64,000 nt of DNA. Origin: Salminus brasiliensis (taxonomy: Eukaryota > Chordata > Actinopteri > Characiformes > Bryconidae). The stretch is from NCBI RefSeq assembly GCF_030463535.1, contig NC_132880.1, forward strand, positions 42,874,842 to 42,938,841, given 5' to 3'. The notes under the pieces are model-generated. The model had not been told where the DNA came from. It made no database searches and saw nothing but the letters and a program-made list of their open reading frames with translations. The position numbers and the translations under genes are program-made. Of this stretch, positions 14,198 to 23,775 are shown piece by piece; the stretch's first letter is position 1; every line of letters begins with the position of its first letter.

Positions 14198-15065
14198 TTG
14201 CATTAACTTTCCAGAAAGGCCAGCATTTACAGTTCCTAATCATCACATAGTTTATTTAATCAGTTCTTTATTAGAGTAAAACAGGTGAGGCAATCAGGCA
14301 ATCCATACAGTGGCTGAGGTGCACAGAGAAGTCAGCAACCAATTTTCATTATATTTATTTACTATAATAAGCTTTATTTGTACTTGTTACCTTAGCTACC
14401 TAAGTCGTATAAACCTTGTATCTCCAAAATGGCAACTTACAGGAGAGGAAAAAAACTTTGTTAACGGATTTTGAAACTGGACACAATATAAAGAACAACT
14501 GTCCGATTCACATTATGTCTCTATATCGTGTTACGTTATTACATATCTGATGCTGTCCAATGAAAACCATGTATCTCCATTTTTGTCTGTTTTTAGTTTT
14601 CTCCATGGTTTGAACCCTGTAGCTGCTTCTGTACACTGTCCCAGTAATTCTGAATGAACAGACCAATAGTTAACAGACGATATACAGTTCTGTACCTGGA
14701 CAGTTTTGTAACCGGTCTCTCATGCAAAAGAGGATGGCAACCTCATTACTACCTTATAAATAGCAAAGAAACCTGTTTACATGTTAATGAATAACACTTC
14801 TGATGAGCTGTAATAAAAAACCCTTATCTCCTAACATACTGCTCCCTCTCTTACTGTCTTTGTGTCTGTGCAGAACCAGCGTTCACCCTCTCAGACACGG
14901 GAGGCAAAACCTCCTCCCAGGTTCAGCAAGAAGGTCTTCCAGAGCAACTCCAACGTTTCTGCTGCTGGAGATCCTCGAGCCAAACTGGGCAGCTACTCTC
15001 AGGCCTACGGGACCATAAACAAGACCGAGCTAGACAACCTGCTCAAGAACTGCCAGCAGATCTAG
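3976..15065 (+). CDS. mapk15: MAPK15 (ERK7/ERK8) atypical MAP kinase, complete, 14 coding exons
   Basis: Exons: 3976-4044, 7294-7392, 7485-7514, 7935-8025, 9235-9365, 9464-9627, 9732-9871, 10201-10258, 10545-10682, 10906-11011, 11202-11535, 12067-12200, 12701-12853 and 14874-15065. Phases agree throughout, giving 612 aa (human about 544). The kinase domain covers about residues 14-310: glycine loop GKGAYG (21-26), catalytic Lys43 in VAVKK, HRDQK (136-140) with the ERK7/8-typical Gln for Leu, DFG at 156-158, and TEY activation motif at 176-178 followed by [15 protein letters not shown] motif at 341-344 sits where the human protein has its LC3-interacting region. The C-terminal half (about 270 residues) is low-complexity, rich in Ser, Pro, Lys and Glu, as in the family. 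MAPK15 autophosphorylates TEY and is linked to ciliogenesis, autophagy and genome stability. Exon 3 is only 30 bp. The exon 9 acceptor abuts a (GT)n tract. Confidence 0.95.
4045..7293. other. mapk15 intron 1 (3.2 kb)
   Basis: AT-rich intron. It starts with a GTGAGT donor and ends with an AG at 7292-7293. It contains a short (CA)n/(TA)n run near 4508-4555, a GGGCTGGGC-type repeat end at about 4560 (a common end of fish hAT-like elements), a SINE fragment on the minus strand (about 6060-6275), and otherwise no coding signal I can support. Confidence 0.7.
6060..6275 (-). mobile_element. tRNA-derived SINE, family S, copy 1
   Basis: Read on the minus strand this matches the copy at 21960-22190. 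Shared parts are GGTGGCTCAG (box A region), TATTGATGACAGGGTTGT, and the downstream block CCACTGTTGGGCCCTTGA followed by a CACA-rich tail. Box B is degenerate here, so this is an old copy. Other copies are at 25750-26012 and about 40926-40995. Confidence 0.6.
8194..8306. mobile_element. short inverted-repeat element (MITE)
   Basis: A stretch of about 112 bp in mapk15 intron 4 is bounded by GGGGTGTCCAATC at the left and its complement GATTGGACACCC at the right. The terminal inverted repeats and small size indicate a non-autonomous DNA element. Superfamily not assigned. The rest of intron 4 (8026-9234) is AT-rich with no coding signal seen. Confidence 0.55.
10488..10540 (+). repeat. (GT)n microsatellite at a splice acceptor
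   Basis: About 26 uninterrupted GT units run directly up to the CTAG acceptor of mapk15 exon 9 (exon starts 10545). The tract occupies the place where a polypyrimidine tract is expected. Confidence 0.95.
12854..14873. other. mapk15 last intron (2.0 kb) with CA/TG microsatellites
   Basis: Between coding exons 13 and 14. It holds (CA)n at about 13690-13709, a long (CA)n with a few CG steps at 13981-14052, and (TG)n at about 14137-14195. It also has a family-P repeat fragment (about 14415-14670; TGTATCTCCAAAATGG and GACCAATAG motifs) resembling segments near 29870, 30430, 49580 and 54090. No exon seen. Confidence 0.65.
13981..14195. repeat. facing (CA)n and (TG)n microsatellites
   Basis: (CA)n at 13981-14052 and (TG)n at 14137-14195 are complementary and separated by about 85 bp, so a transcript or single strand could fold into a long hairpin. 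Open frames of repeated Thr-His or Cys-Val here are only microsatellite translations. Confidence 0.85.
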
Positions 15066-15310
15066 AATCTGGTTGGAGAAACACTGACTGAAGACCTGCA
15101 CCTTTCTAACGGGTCTGCAGGTCTGTTCTGGAATGACGACAGATGTCACTGTGATTTGATAATAAAGCCAGTCTTCTTGGTGGACTTGCTGCTGGATCTC
15201 ACAGTGAAGATTGATGCTCTTCCACTCTGAGGATTGCACAGATAAATGCTAAAGCTGTGCTGTCAGTCTAATGCAATAAATTAACAGCATTTGTATAAAC
15301 ACACAAATAA
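15066..15310 (+). terminator. mapk15 3' UTR and poly(A) signals
   Basis: An AATAAA lies at 15161-15166, 96 bp after the stop, with further AATAAA hexamers near 15276 and 15305. A short 3' UTR of about 120-260 bp is likely. Confidence 0.6.
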
Positions 15311-15479
15311 AAGTGCATCCAGCCTCTCCTCACCTTAACCCACACCTTCAGTCCTTGACTAAGTCGGCGCATTTCCATCTGTGCACAATTGCTGGACTCC
15401 TCCCTGTGCTGCCTTTGAAAGACACTGAGATCCTGGCAACCACTCAGTAGCACTTTACACCTGAGATACCAGATCAACC

Positions 15480-16145
15480 CCTTATTAACACCATCTCAAC
15501 CACTTAGCAACACAATAGTAACCACCATATAGTATAACCATAGACACCATGTGAATAACACAGCAACCACTTAGGAACAGTATAGCAACCACCATGGATA
15601 CCATGCCAACCACCTAACAACCACTTAGCAACACAATACCAATACCTAGAATATGATAGCAACCACCTAAAATAAACCAAGCAACAAGCTAGTAACAGTA
15701 GAAACCACCTGGAATAACACAGCAACCACGTAGCAACAGCTTGGAACCTGCTTGGAAGTGGGAGCCACTTTAGCAGTGCAGCTATTCTGCATTTTCTTCA
15801 GGAAATGTTCACTTTTCTAATTATTATTATTGTTGTTGTTGCTGTTTATAGCAACTACTTAACAACACCGTAGTAGCCACCTAACAGCACCATCTAACAA
15901 CCATCTAAAAAAACACGTAGCAACACAATACCAACTACTAAGCTACACCATAACAACCTCCTGAGATAATCATAGCAACCACCTTGCAACACCATAGCAG
16001 CCAATGCCTGGCAACCAGCTAGTCAGAGTAGAAACCAGATGGTATAACATAGGACCATGTAGCAACAGCCTAGTATCTGCTTGGAAGTGGGAGCCACCTT
16101 GCAATTATTATTATTATTATTATGATGATGATCATTATTATTTTT
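15480..16145. repeat. degenerate AGCAACCAC-rich repeat array
   Basis: Dozens of diverged copies of an approximately 10-11 bp motif related to AGCAACCACCT or AGCAACACCAT occur, broken by TTA-rich runs. The same motif is embedded in the 164-bp minisatellite that follows, suggesting that the minisatellite arose from this array. Confidence 0.75.
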
Positions 16146-16276
16146 TTTGTTGTTGTTGTGATAACCATAGCAACCGCCTTGCAATACCATAGAAACCACC
16201 TGGCATAACATAGCAACCACCTTGGATACCAGCTAGTCACAGTAGCTGCGATTTCTTCCGGAAACTTCATTTTCTA

Positions 16277-16312
<36 letters not shown>

Positions 16313-16440
16313 TGTGTTGTTGTGATAACCATAGCAACCGCCTTGCAATACCATAGAAACCACCTGGAATAACATAGCAACCACCTTGGATACCAGCTAG
16401 TCACAGTAGCTGCGATTTCTTCCGGAAACTTCATTTTCTA

Positions 16441-16476
<36 letters not shown>

Positions 16477-16604
16477 TGTGTTGTTGTGATAACCATAGCA
16501 ACCGCCTTGCAATACCATAGAAACCACCTGCCATAACATAGCAACCACCTTGGATACCAGCTAGTCACAGTAGCTGCGATTTCTTCCGGAAACTTCATTT
16601 TCTA

Positions 16605-16640
<36 letters not shown>

Positions 16641-16768
16641 TGTGTTGTTGTGATAACCATAGCAACCGCCTTGCAATACCATAGAAACCACCTGCCATAA
16701 CATAGCAACCACCTTGGATACCAGCTAGTCACAGTAGCTGCGATTTCTTCCGGAAACTTCATTTTCTA

Positions 16769-16807
<39 letters not shown>

Positions 16808-16990
16808 TGTGTTGTTGTGATAACCATAGCAACCGCCTTGCAATACCATAGAAAACACCTGGAATAACATAGCAACCATCTTGGATACCAGCTAGTCACA
16901 GTAGCTTTGATTTCTTCCGGAAACTTCATTTTCTAGTTATTATTATTATTATTATTATTATTGTTGTTGTTGTTGTTGTTGTTGTTGTCG
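16146..16990. repeat. 164-bp minisatellite, five copies, upstream of grina
   Basis: The landmark TGATAACCATAGCAACC occurs at 16159, 16323, 16487, 16651 and 16818, giving periods of 164, 164, 164 and 167 bp. Each unit contains a GTTGTTGTGATAACC segment, an AGCAACCGCC block, TTCTTCCGGAAACTTC, and a (TTA)n run of varying length. The last copy ends in (GTT)n. The array lies within about 120-1000 bp upstream of the inferred grina first exon. Confidence 0.9.
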
Positions 16991-17049
16991 CTGCCTAGAA
17001 AGCGTGTGTGCTTTGAGGTCACCGTGTAACTTAAGAGGACGGTTGGGTA

Positions 17050-17268
17050 ATACCTGATCTCTGACGTAATGCGTGATGCGCTTAGAAAATTCTACACAAC
17101 TCTGGATACGGCTCTCCTCTGTCACGTGACCGCCGAGGTGACGTCAGATGCTGTGCTCTAAGACAGTAGCGGGGGGCGCCATCAGAGCCAGAGCTCAAAC
17201 CTACCAACAGCGACCGTGACGCCGCTGTCTGACCGCACGCTCCGCTCCTCAGCGTCTCCGTGAGAAAG
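17050..17268 (+). promoter_or_regulatory. grina core promoter and non-coding exon 1
   Basis: A GC-rich segment ends in a good donor (GTAAGG at 17269-17274), with no ATG-initiated frame that fits GRINA, so exon 1 is untranslated. Upstream lie a palindromic GTCACGTGAC (17121-17130; USF/MiT-TFE or CLEAR-type E-box) and a consensus cAMP response element TGACGTCA (17139-17146). A further TGACGTAAT is near 17062. The TSS is probably at about 17150-17200. Linking this exon to the coding exon at 32474 is inferred from orientation, the 5'-UTR-only nature of the exon and the lack of another candidate. Confidence 0.6.
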
Positions 17269-17287
17269 GTAAGGCTCGGCCGCGCGC

Positions 17288-17322
17288 GGCGGTGCGGTGC
17301 GGTGCGGTGCGGTGCGGTGCGC
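17288..17322 (+). repeat. (GGTGC)n CpG-rich pentanucleotide repeat
   Basis: About six tandem GGTGC units begin 20 bp after the grina exon 1 donor, inside the CpG-rich promoter-proximal part of intron 1. Confidence 0.9.
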
Positions 17323-17599
17323 TGCGGAGGGGCTCGGGCGCAGCGGGCTGGCTAAACGCCTGGCTCTCTTTCAGGTCGCTGCCTCAGGTTGGCCGCCTCT
17401 GTGTTGGCCACGCAGTAATGTTTGGGTAGGAGACGCGTCGCTGCTTTTCACCCTCGGAGCCCCAAAACGGGCAGCGCGAAGAGTCTCATCCCACGGGTTT
17501 AAGATGGACCACTGCTATGCCTCAGATTTGGACTCGAGGTGTCGGTTCGGTCACAGCCAGTCTCTGATGCTGAGCGTGGCGCAGACCGTTAGGTAGCTG

Positions 17600-18009
17600 T
17601 AGCCCTCCTCGCCCTCCTCGCTCTGCTCAGTGATGCAGGCTGAGGACAGGCAGGCTAAGCCCTGAGGACAGCAGGCCAGGCCAGGCTCGCTGCTTCAGAA
17701 GATTAACCCTGATCTGCAGACCTGAGTACTGTCAGTGCACAGTGTCTGTCCCGGTAGCTGATAGACCGTCACTCATGTGCTGTGTGAGGGTTTGTGGATA
17801 GCCGGATAGTGCTGGGTGGATGGGTGGGCAGCACTAGATGGATAGTTCTGGATGGGGGAGCATAACTGGGCTTGAGGGATTCGAGCATTATTAGGATATT
17901 AGACTGGGTTACAAGGGTTGCTTGTCATTTGCACAGCGTGTCAGGACAGTAATGCACTGAAATGCTTGTGGTGAGGCTCGGGTAGTCAATCTACAGCAGG
18001 ATAGCACTG

Positions 18010-18066
<57 letters not shown>

Positions 18067-18451
18067 ATATATATATTACATATAAATATGTATATATATT
18101 ACAAATACCTGGATACAAAGGTCATAACTGAAGAACTCTATTGCTATTAACTATTTACAGATCATATACAAATTATATTTATTATTATGAAACAATACAA
18201 TTATTAAATAATACAATTATATAATACAATTATATTATTATTATGAAAACACACACACATAATAAATATATATATATATGCTTATGGAAACTTTTGAACA
18301 CTGGAATATTTCATGGCTATATATACACCATATTCTACTATGTATTTTATATTTTTTCATATTTATTGTATATATTCTTTTAATTGCACCATCACGACTT
18401 GGCTGTAGTCTTCTCTCTGCACGATAACTGCTTGCTGCATAGTCCATAGTC

Positions 18452-18485
<34 letters not shown>

Positions 18486-20280
18486 ATATATATAATGTAT
18501 ACATTATATGTGTATATATATAAATAAACACATACATATACATACATATACATACATACATACATACATACACACACACATATACATATACATATATATA
18601 TATATATATATATGTGTGTGTATATAATGTATACATACATACAATGGTGTGTATGATGGTGCAAATAAAAAAATATATAGTAGAATATGGCGTGTTTATG
18701 TGTATAGCCAGTAAATATGCCAGTGAGGAAAGTCACACACTAACCCAAGCGGGAAAGTTGAATATTACAGAATAGAAAAAGACAGTGGAATCAGATCTAA
18801 CACAGATTCAGACAAAAATGTAAAAAAAAATAATAATAACAACTTACTTTAAAGAATACCTTACTTAAAATACTTATATATGGAGATATAAATTAAGAGA
18901 ATGTAATTAAAATAAATACAAATTACATGTAGGAAGTAATTAAAAGTAGCTGTGCAGTTTTCGCTCCCCCACTACAACAAGTACAACTGTACTGACACCA
19001 GGTACTCAGTACAGTATACACCAGAGGTGTGAGCTATGCATACATTTATGGGGCAAAGTGGCAGTCTATAGTGATTTAAGCAAATGCACAATATAAACTG
19101 ACCATGCCTAATGGTGCGGTATGACTGAAGAGAGGACTGTGAATAAGTCCAGTCACAGTGTGTTTGTATAGCTACCATACAGAATAAAGCTGAGTAGACT
19201 GCTCTGGCCAGCCAGCTACAGTGCGCCTATAGTGCCTTCATCTGTTTAGGGATAGCTGTAAATGTAGCTGTAACTGTATTTGCTTTATCAGTTCTGTAGG
19301 TCACTGGTAATATTATAAATGCACATGCCGGTCCTGGGTTTGAGGGATTTGGTCATTAAATGTAAACGTCTTACCCAGCTGGCCTGGTTCTGAATTGTGT
19401 GTAATACTGTGGCCACTTCAGAACAGTGTCGATGAGGCAAGTGATGAATTCCCCCGAAATGCTAAGTCACCAGCAGCACCTCCCCTGCTTGACAACATTT
19501 AGGCCAACTCATCAGGCCTTCCCCTCCATCTCTGCACATAATGCTGCATCATACTCCAGCTAACTTGCTCTGCCAGAAACTGAAGCTCAGATATATACCA
19601 GTGTCGAGTTACTGACTTAACCTTAACCTATGTTGTGATGGGGATAGATGGCATTGCACAGCCCTTTTTTTAAATAACCTCAGTAAATGTAATGTGCAGG
19701 ATTGGATGTAACGTATCCCTTGTGGTATTAAACACAGCCTCTGAAGCTAATCAGTCTATTCAGCAAATCTTAATGCACAGCTGTTCTGTCAGTAGTCTGA
19801 ATTTATTTTGGGCGTCCTAAGAGTTGCAAAACCTCACATTGTTTTGACATGATAAGCAAATCTGGCCTGAGGTTTTCAAGCTTTATTAATTCTTTGACTC
19901 TTCAAACCATCTACTAACACTTATCAGACATGAGCTCCTCTAAGCAACTGTCTGAAGATCTGAAAATGAAAGGAATCCATGCCCACAATGCAGAGGAGGG
20001 CTGCAAAACAACCAGCTTGCGGTTTCAACAGTGTGGGCAGTGCAGGGGAACTGCAGAGGTCAAGATGAGATTTGGATGACCAAGAAGACTCACAGAGTGC
20101 TGCCTGTGTGCTGGTAAAGGCTCCTTTATGCCCAACGTTAAATACAGATACAGATACGGACGGAGAAGGTTACGGATACGGGCCGAACAGAGCAGTACCA
20201 TTGGAACTCGTGGCGGCAGTGTAGCCAGTAGCTCAAGTGAAACACGGTCACTGCCTTAACTTAACTTATGAGAGACACCA
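17600..20280. other. grina intron 1, first part: TA- and CA-rich microsatellites
   Basis: It contains (TA)n at about 18012-18063 and a mixed (CA)n/(TA)n/(CATA)n cluster at about 18450-18640 that lies inside a decayed inverted repeat (18305-18392 against 18646-18722). The open frames rich in Tyr-Ile and Cys-Val are translations of these repeats. From 18730 to 20280 I see no exon. The stretch 19900-20120 may be a worn DNA-transposon piece. Confidence 0.55.
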
Positions 20281-20283
20281 TTT

Positions 20284-20314
20284 ACTGCTGGGGGGGAAGG
20301 GGGGGGGGGGGGGT
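20284..20314 (+). repeat. poly-G tract
   Basis: A run of 7 G, two A, then about 16 consecutive G. It could form a G-quadruplex on the + strand, and long mononucleotide G-runs are also prone to sequencing error. Confidence 0.8.
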
Positions 20315-20579
20315 TAGGAAGGGGCCTGTGACTGACTGGAGCCCTAAAAAAATATATTGGGTATTTAGGCAGAATTGTTAGAGCTGTTGGACCAGTGTTA
20401 TTTATTTTCTTGGGGACAAAAAAACATTTGACCCTGAATTGCCCCCTAGTGGATGTATTGCTGAACATCCATGCTAACGTAAAGGGTGTGTAGAAGCATG
20501 TGGGCAGTGGCGGTGGCATCGGTTGAAACAGACGTCGTAAAGGGGGAGTATAAATGATCCTTTAGACTGGAAAATCAAA

Positions 20580-21330
20580 AACCCCACAGGACGTCCAAGA
20601 ACCTGCATGAAGGTTTAGGCTAGTCAAGAGGGTGGTGCAATGATCCACCGTGCAGCATTGCTTCTACAAACATGATCCTAATAGAAGGGTTTTAAGAAGG
20701 CCTCCTAATCACAAGTCCACTGTTTAAAGTATCCTACAGAACATCTACACAAGCCAGATTAGACCTACACAAGCCAGATTAGACCTACACAAGCCAGATC
20801 AGATCTACACAAGCCAGATTAGACCTACACAAGCCAGATTGGATCTACACAAGCCAGATCAGATCTACACAAGCCAGATTAGACCTATACAAGCCAGATT
20901 AGACCTACACAAGCCAGATTGGATCTACACAAGCCAGATCAGACCTACACACGCCAGATCGGATCTACACAAACCAGATCGGATCTGCACAAGCCAGATC
21001 AGACCTACACAAGCCAGATCAGATCTACACAAGCCAGATCAGATCTACACAAGCCACATCTGCACAAACCAGATTATATCTACACAAGCCAGATCAGATC
21101 TACACAAGCCACATCTGCACAAACCAGATTAGATCTACACAAGCCAGATCAGATCTACACAAGCCACATCTGCACAAACCAGATTAGATCTACACAAGCC
21201 AGATCAGATCTACACAAGCCAGATCCGCACAAACCAGATTAGATCTACACAAGCCAGATTAGATCTATACAAGCCAGATTAGATTTGGGGAAAAAAGAAA
21301 GTGTAGTGGACTGATGAATTCACAATCAGC
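20580..21330 (+). mobile_element. decayed Tc1-like transposon relic hosting a minisatellite
   Basis: Conceptual translation across frameshifts and stops gives GRPRT-like text near 20590, an HKPD motif repeated within the minisatellite, and WTDEF directly after it (21308 onward). In Tc1 transposases an ARLxF...HxxKP segment is followed shortly by WTDE, so order and spacing fit if the tandem repeat is discounted. The coding sequence is broken and not functional. Superfamily call is by recognition only. Confidence 0.45.
20741..21285 (+). repeat. 20-bp minisatellite, about 27 units, with a 55-bp higher-order repeat
   Basis: The unit ACAAGCCAGATTAGACCTAC is repeated with point variants (GATCAG, GATTGG, CTATAC). 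From 21049 a 20+20+15 arrangement containing CACATCTGCACAAACC recurs at 21049, 21104 and 21159, a 55-bp higher-order unit. Because 20 is not a multiple of 3, all three forward frames stay open and read the same peptide, which explains the long but meaningless open frames here. Confidence 0.95.
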
Positions 21331-21427
21331 AAAGCTACGTTTGTCCACAAGGGCCAGAAAAGACAGTAGATACAGGAGTAGCCTGCAGTGACATGGGATC
21401 CCCTGGTGTTCGTGGAAAGGGATAGTG

Positions 21428-21830
21428 ACACTAATGTAATTGACTTGACAAAGAATTACTAAATGGCCTTTAAAGGTGACTTGTTCAGTCACCTGAAACA
21501 CACCCTGCCCCTTATTCTGGAAGAGTGGAGCTTTCCAATGGCAGGCTGTGGTCTCTGGAAAAAGCAGGCAATGCAAATCTCGCCGCCAGCTCAGGGTAGC
21601 TATAGGTGACACCCACAGAAACTCCCCAGAAACACTGGACCAAGCCTTTCACAGTGGAAACATGCAAAGTCACTGGTGTCATCCTATGAACAAATGTTGC
21701 TGCATTTGAATGACGCAAAAACTTCTGCAGCACTCTTCCAGAATAAGGGGCAGGGTGTGTTTCAGGTGACTGAACAGGTCGCCTTTAAAGGCCATTTAGT
21801 AATTCTTAGTCAAGTCAATTACATTAGTGT
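21428..21830. repeat. 100-bp inverted repeat pair, 97% identical
   Basis: Bases 21428-21527 are the reverse complement of 21731-21830 with three mismatches by eye. The spacer is 203 bp. It may be a transposon with long terminal inverted repeats or an inverted duplication. Confidence 0.9.
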
Positions 21831-21959
21831 ACGGTTTAGGCGTCTAAAAAAACCTCAGATATTATGTTAAGTCTTATGTTTTATTACAGGTGAGACCGTA
21901 AATCAGCTGACCCTTCCCTCCTTGGTTACTGTTGCTTGGTTACACTGCCCACTGTTAGG

Positions 21960-22190
21960 CAGGGGTGGCTCAGCGTTTAGAGCTCCGGGCGATTGATGAC
22001 AGGGTTGTGGGTTCGATACCTGGGCTCGGCAAGCTGCCACTGTTGGGCCCTTGAGCAAGGCCCTTCACCCTTTCTGGGTGTGTGTGTGCGCTCACTGCCC
22101 CAGTGTGTGTGTTCATTACCACAGATGGGTCAAATGCAGAGGACACATTTCGCTGTACACTGTACAGTGACAAATACGAGCACATTTACC
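21960..22190 (+). mobile_element. tRNA-derived SINE, family S, copy 2 (best preserved)
   Basis: It begins GGGGTGGCTCAGCG (box A) and has GGGTTCGATACC (box B) at 22009-22020. It continues with CCACTGTTGGGCCCTTGA and a GTGT-rich body, ending near 22190 with repeated TTTACC. It is the most complete of four copies in the window. Confidence 0.75.
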
Positions 22191-22274
22191 TTTACCTATG
22201 TCTGACAAGCTCAAGAGCATCATGACCTGCAAATAAAGGACCAGCAGTAGGGGAGGGGGGTGGGTATACGCTGC

Positions 22275-22597
22275 ATGCCCAAATGTCTGTGGACACCTCT
22301 TATAATGAATGTGTATAAATATAAATATAAATATATTCAGCTACTTTGTGTTGCACCCATTTCTGACATGGATGTGCAAATGCACACCCACACACACAGA
22401 GAAGCATTGCCAATAGAATAGGACTCTCTGGAGCAGATAAACATGAACCTATTGGCACCATGCAGCCTAATGCCTAATGCCAGGCGTGAGATAGAGGGCT
22501 ATTAAGCCCCCCAGCATTGACCTGTGCAGCAGTGGAACTGTATTCTCTGGAATGACGGATGGTGCTTCATCCAGTACTTTTGTCCGTCGAGTGTATG
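22275..22597 (+). mobile_element. TA-type inverted-repeat MITE, family M, copy a (internally deleted)
   Basis: The left end CCAAATGTCTGTGGACACC and right end TACTTTTGTCC...GTGTATG match the full-length copy at 35751-36290. The middle is missing: sequence jumps from the internal CCAGTACTTTTG to the terminal TACTTTTGTCC. These share TACTTTTG, so the deletion probably used that 8-bp microhomology. Confidence 0.75.
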
Positions 22598-23079
22598 ATT
22601 AGATGATTAGATGCATCTGGGTTTTGGATATTTAGCATACTGCAGTTTGCTGTCTGCAGTCACCGACACCAATTCAACATTATTGGACAGTTAAAGGCCT
22701 TTGGAGAAGAGTGTTAACTGCCAGTTCTGTTACATCAGCTAAATGCTGCGCACTGTGAGAGGGTGAAAAAGAAGAGGCATCCTAACCCGCCTAGAGAGAG
22801 TGAGGCCAGTTAAGCCCTCTGAGGTGCTCAGGACTAGTTGCGGTTGCTAAACAGCTTTAATTAACCTGTATTTGGGTGGGATTTCATGGAAGGTGCATCA
22901 TCATTGGTTTGAGATATTCTGGAAAATCTGTTTGTCGCCCATTTGAGAGTAACAAGAAATGCCACATGCCAAAATGCCATATTTGAGGCCTGTGCAATGT
23001 GGACAAACACTAATATGAGGATTTAAAGGTTGGCCTGCATTGGTGGACTGTTTTTGACCAGTTCATAAAACCTTATTCA

Positions 23080-23302
23080 TGAAGTTGAACCTTATTTATC
23101 AACATATCAGCGGTAAAGAATGTGGCCAGGCGTGGGCTAGAAAAGTATAAGACCCCTTCAGCATTGAGCTGTGGAGCAGCTGTGTCCTCTGGAATGATGG
23201 ATGGTGCTCCATCTGATACTTTTGGGATGTGTTGGGGAGTTGGGGATGAGGTGGGGAGGTGATAATCCAACATCCTGACCTCACTAACGCTCTTGTCGCT
23301 TA
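23080..23302 (+). mobile_element. family M MITE, copy b (internal fragment)
   Basis: Matches the middle of the family: CCAGGCGTGGGCTAG, AGCATTGAGCTGTGGAGCAG, TGGAATGATGGATGGTGC, ACCTCACTAACGCTCTTGTC. Both termini are absent. Confidence 0.7.
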
Positions 23303-23775
23303 AAAAAATCGAACTGGACAGGGTTTCTCTAAGTTTCATCTCCATAAAACCTTGGAGACTCCATCGTAACCAACAAAAAGGGAGCTTAAATGCTTCAGCC
23401 TCCTTCAGAACTTCTGTCCCGATGAACCAAAGAGCTGTTTACGACCTGTAAACCTGAACTAAACCTGGCTCAGGTTAGGCGCTCAGTGTTCCCCATTAGT
23501 GAGAAGACTGTGAAATTGATCCACTGTTGTGAAAAAATTGCAAGGTTCGATCAAATTAAATTTCAGGAATATGACTACATGATACTCAGTCTGTCCAGTC
23601 AGTTGTCCTGCTTTGCTTCCAGCCGCTGCTTGTTTGACTAGAGCTACAGTGCCTCGCTCTTAATTCCTCCTGTGGATGACATCCGCTGTTGCTGAGGATA
23701 GCGTCATTTGCTTTATCCACCACATGTCTCCTAAGAGGATTTCTCTCCTTTCCTTTTTAACCCCTGATGAACTAG

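Noticed and set aside
15480-16990. A CRISPR-like array of repeats and spacers
   Set aside because: The periodic AGCAACC motif and 164-bp units are eukaryotic minisatellite DNA. There are no regular unique spacers and no cas genes, and the host genes are vertebrate.
20839-21242. Two long HKPDQIYTSQIR-type frames
   Set aside because: Tandem 20-bp repeat with all forward frames open. No start signal or homology beyond the transposase-like motif.
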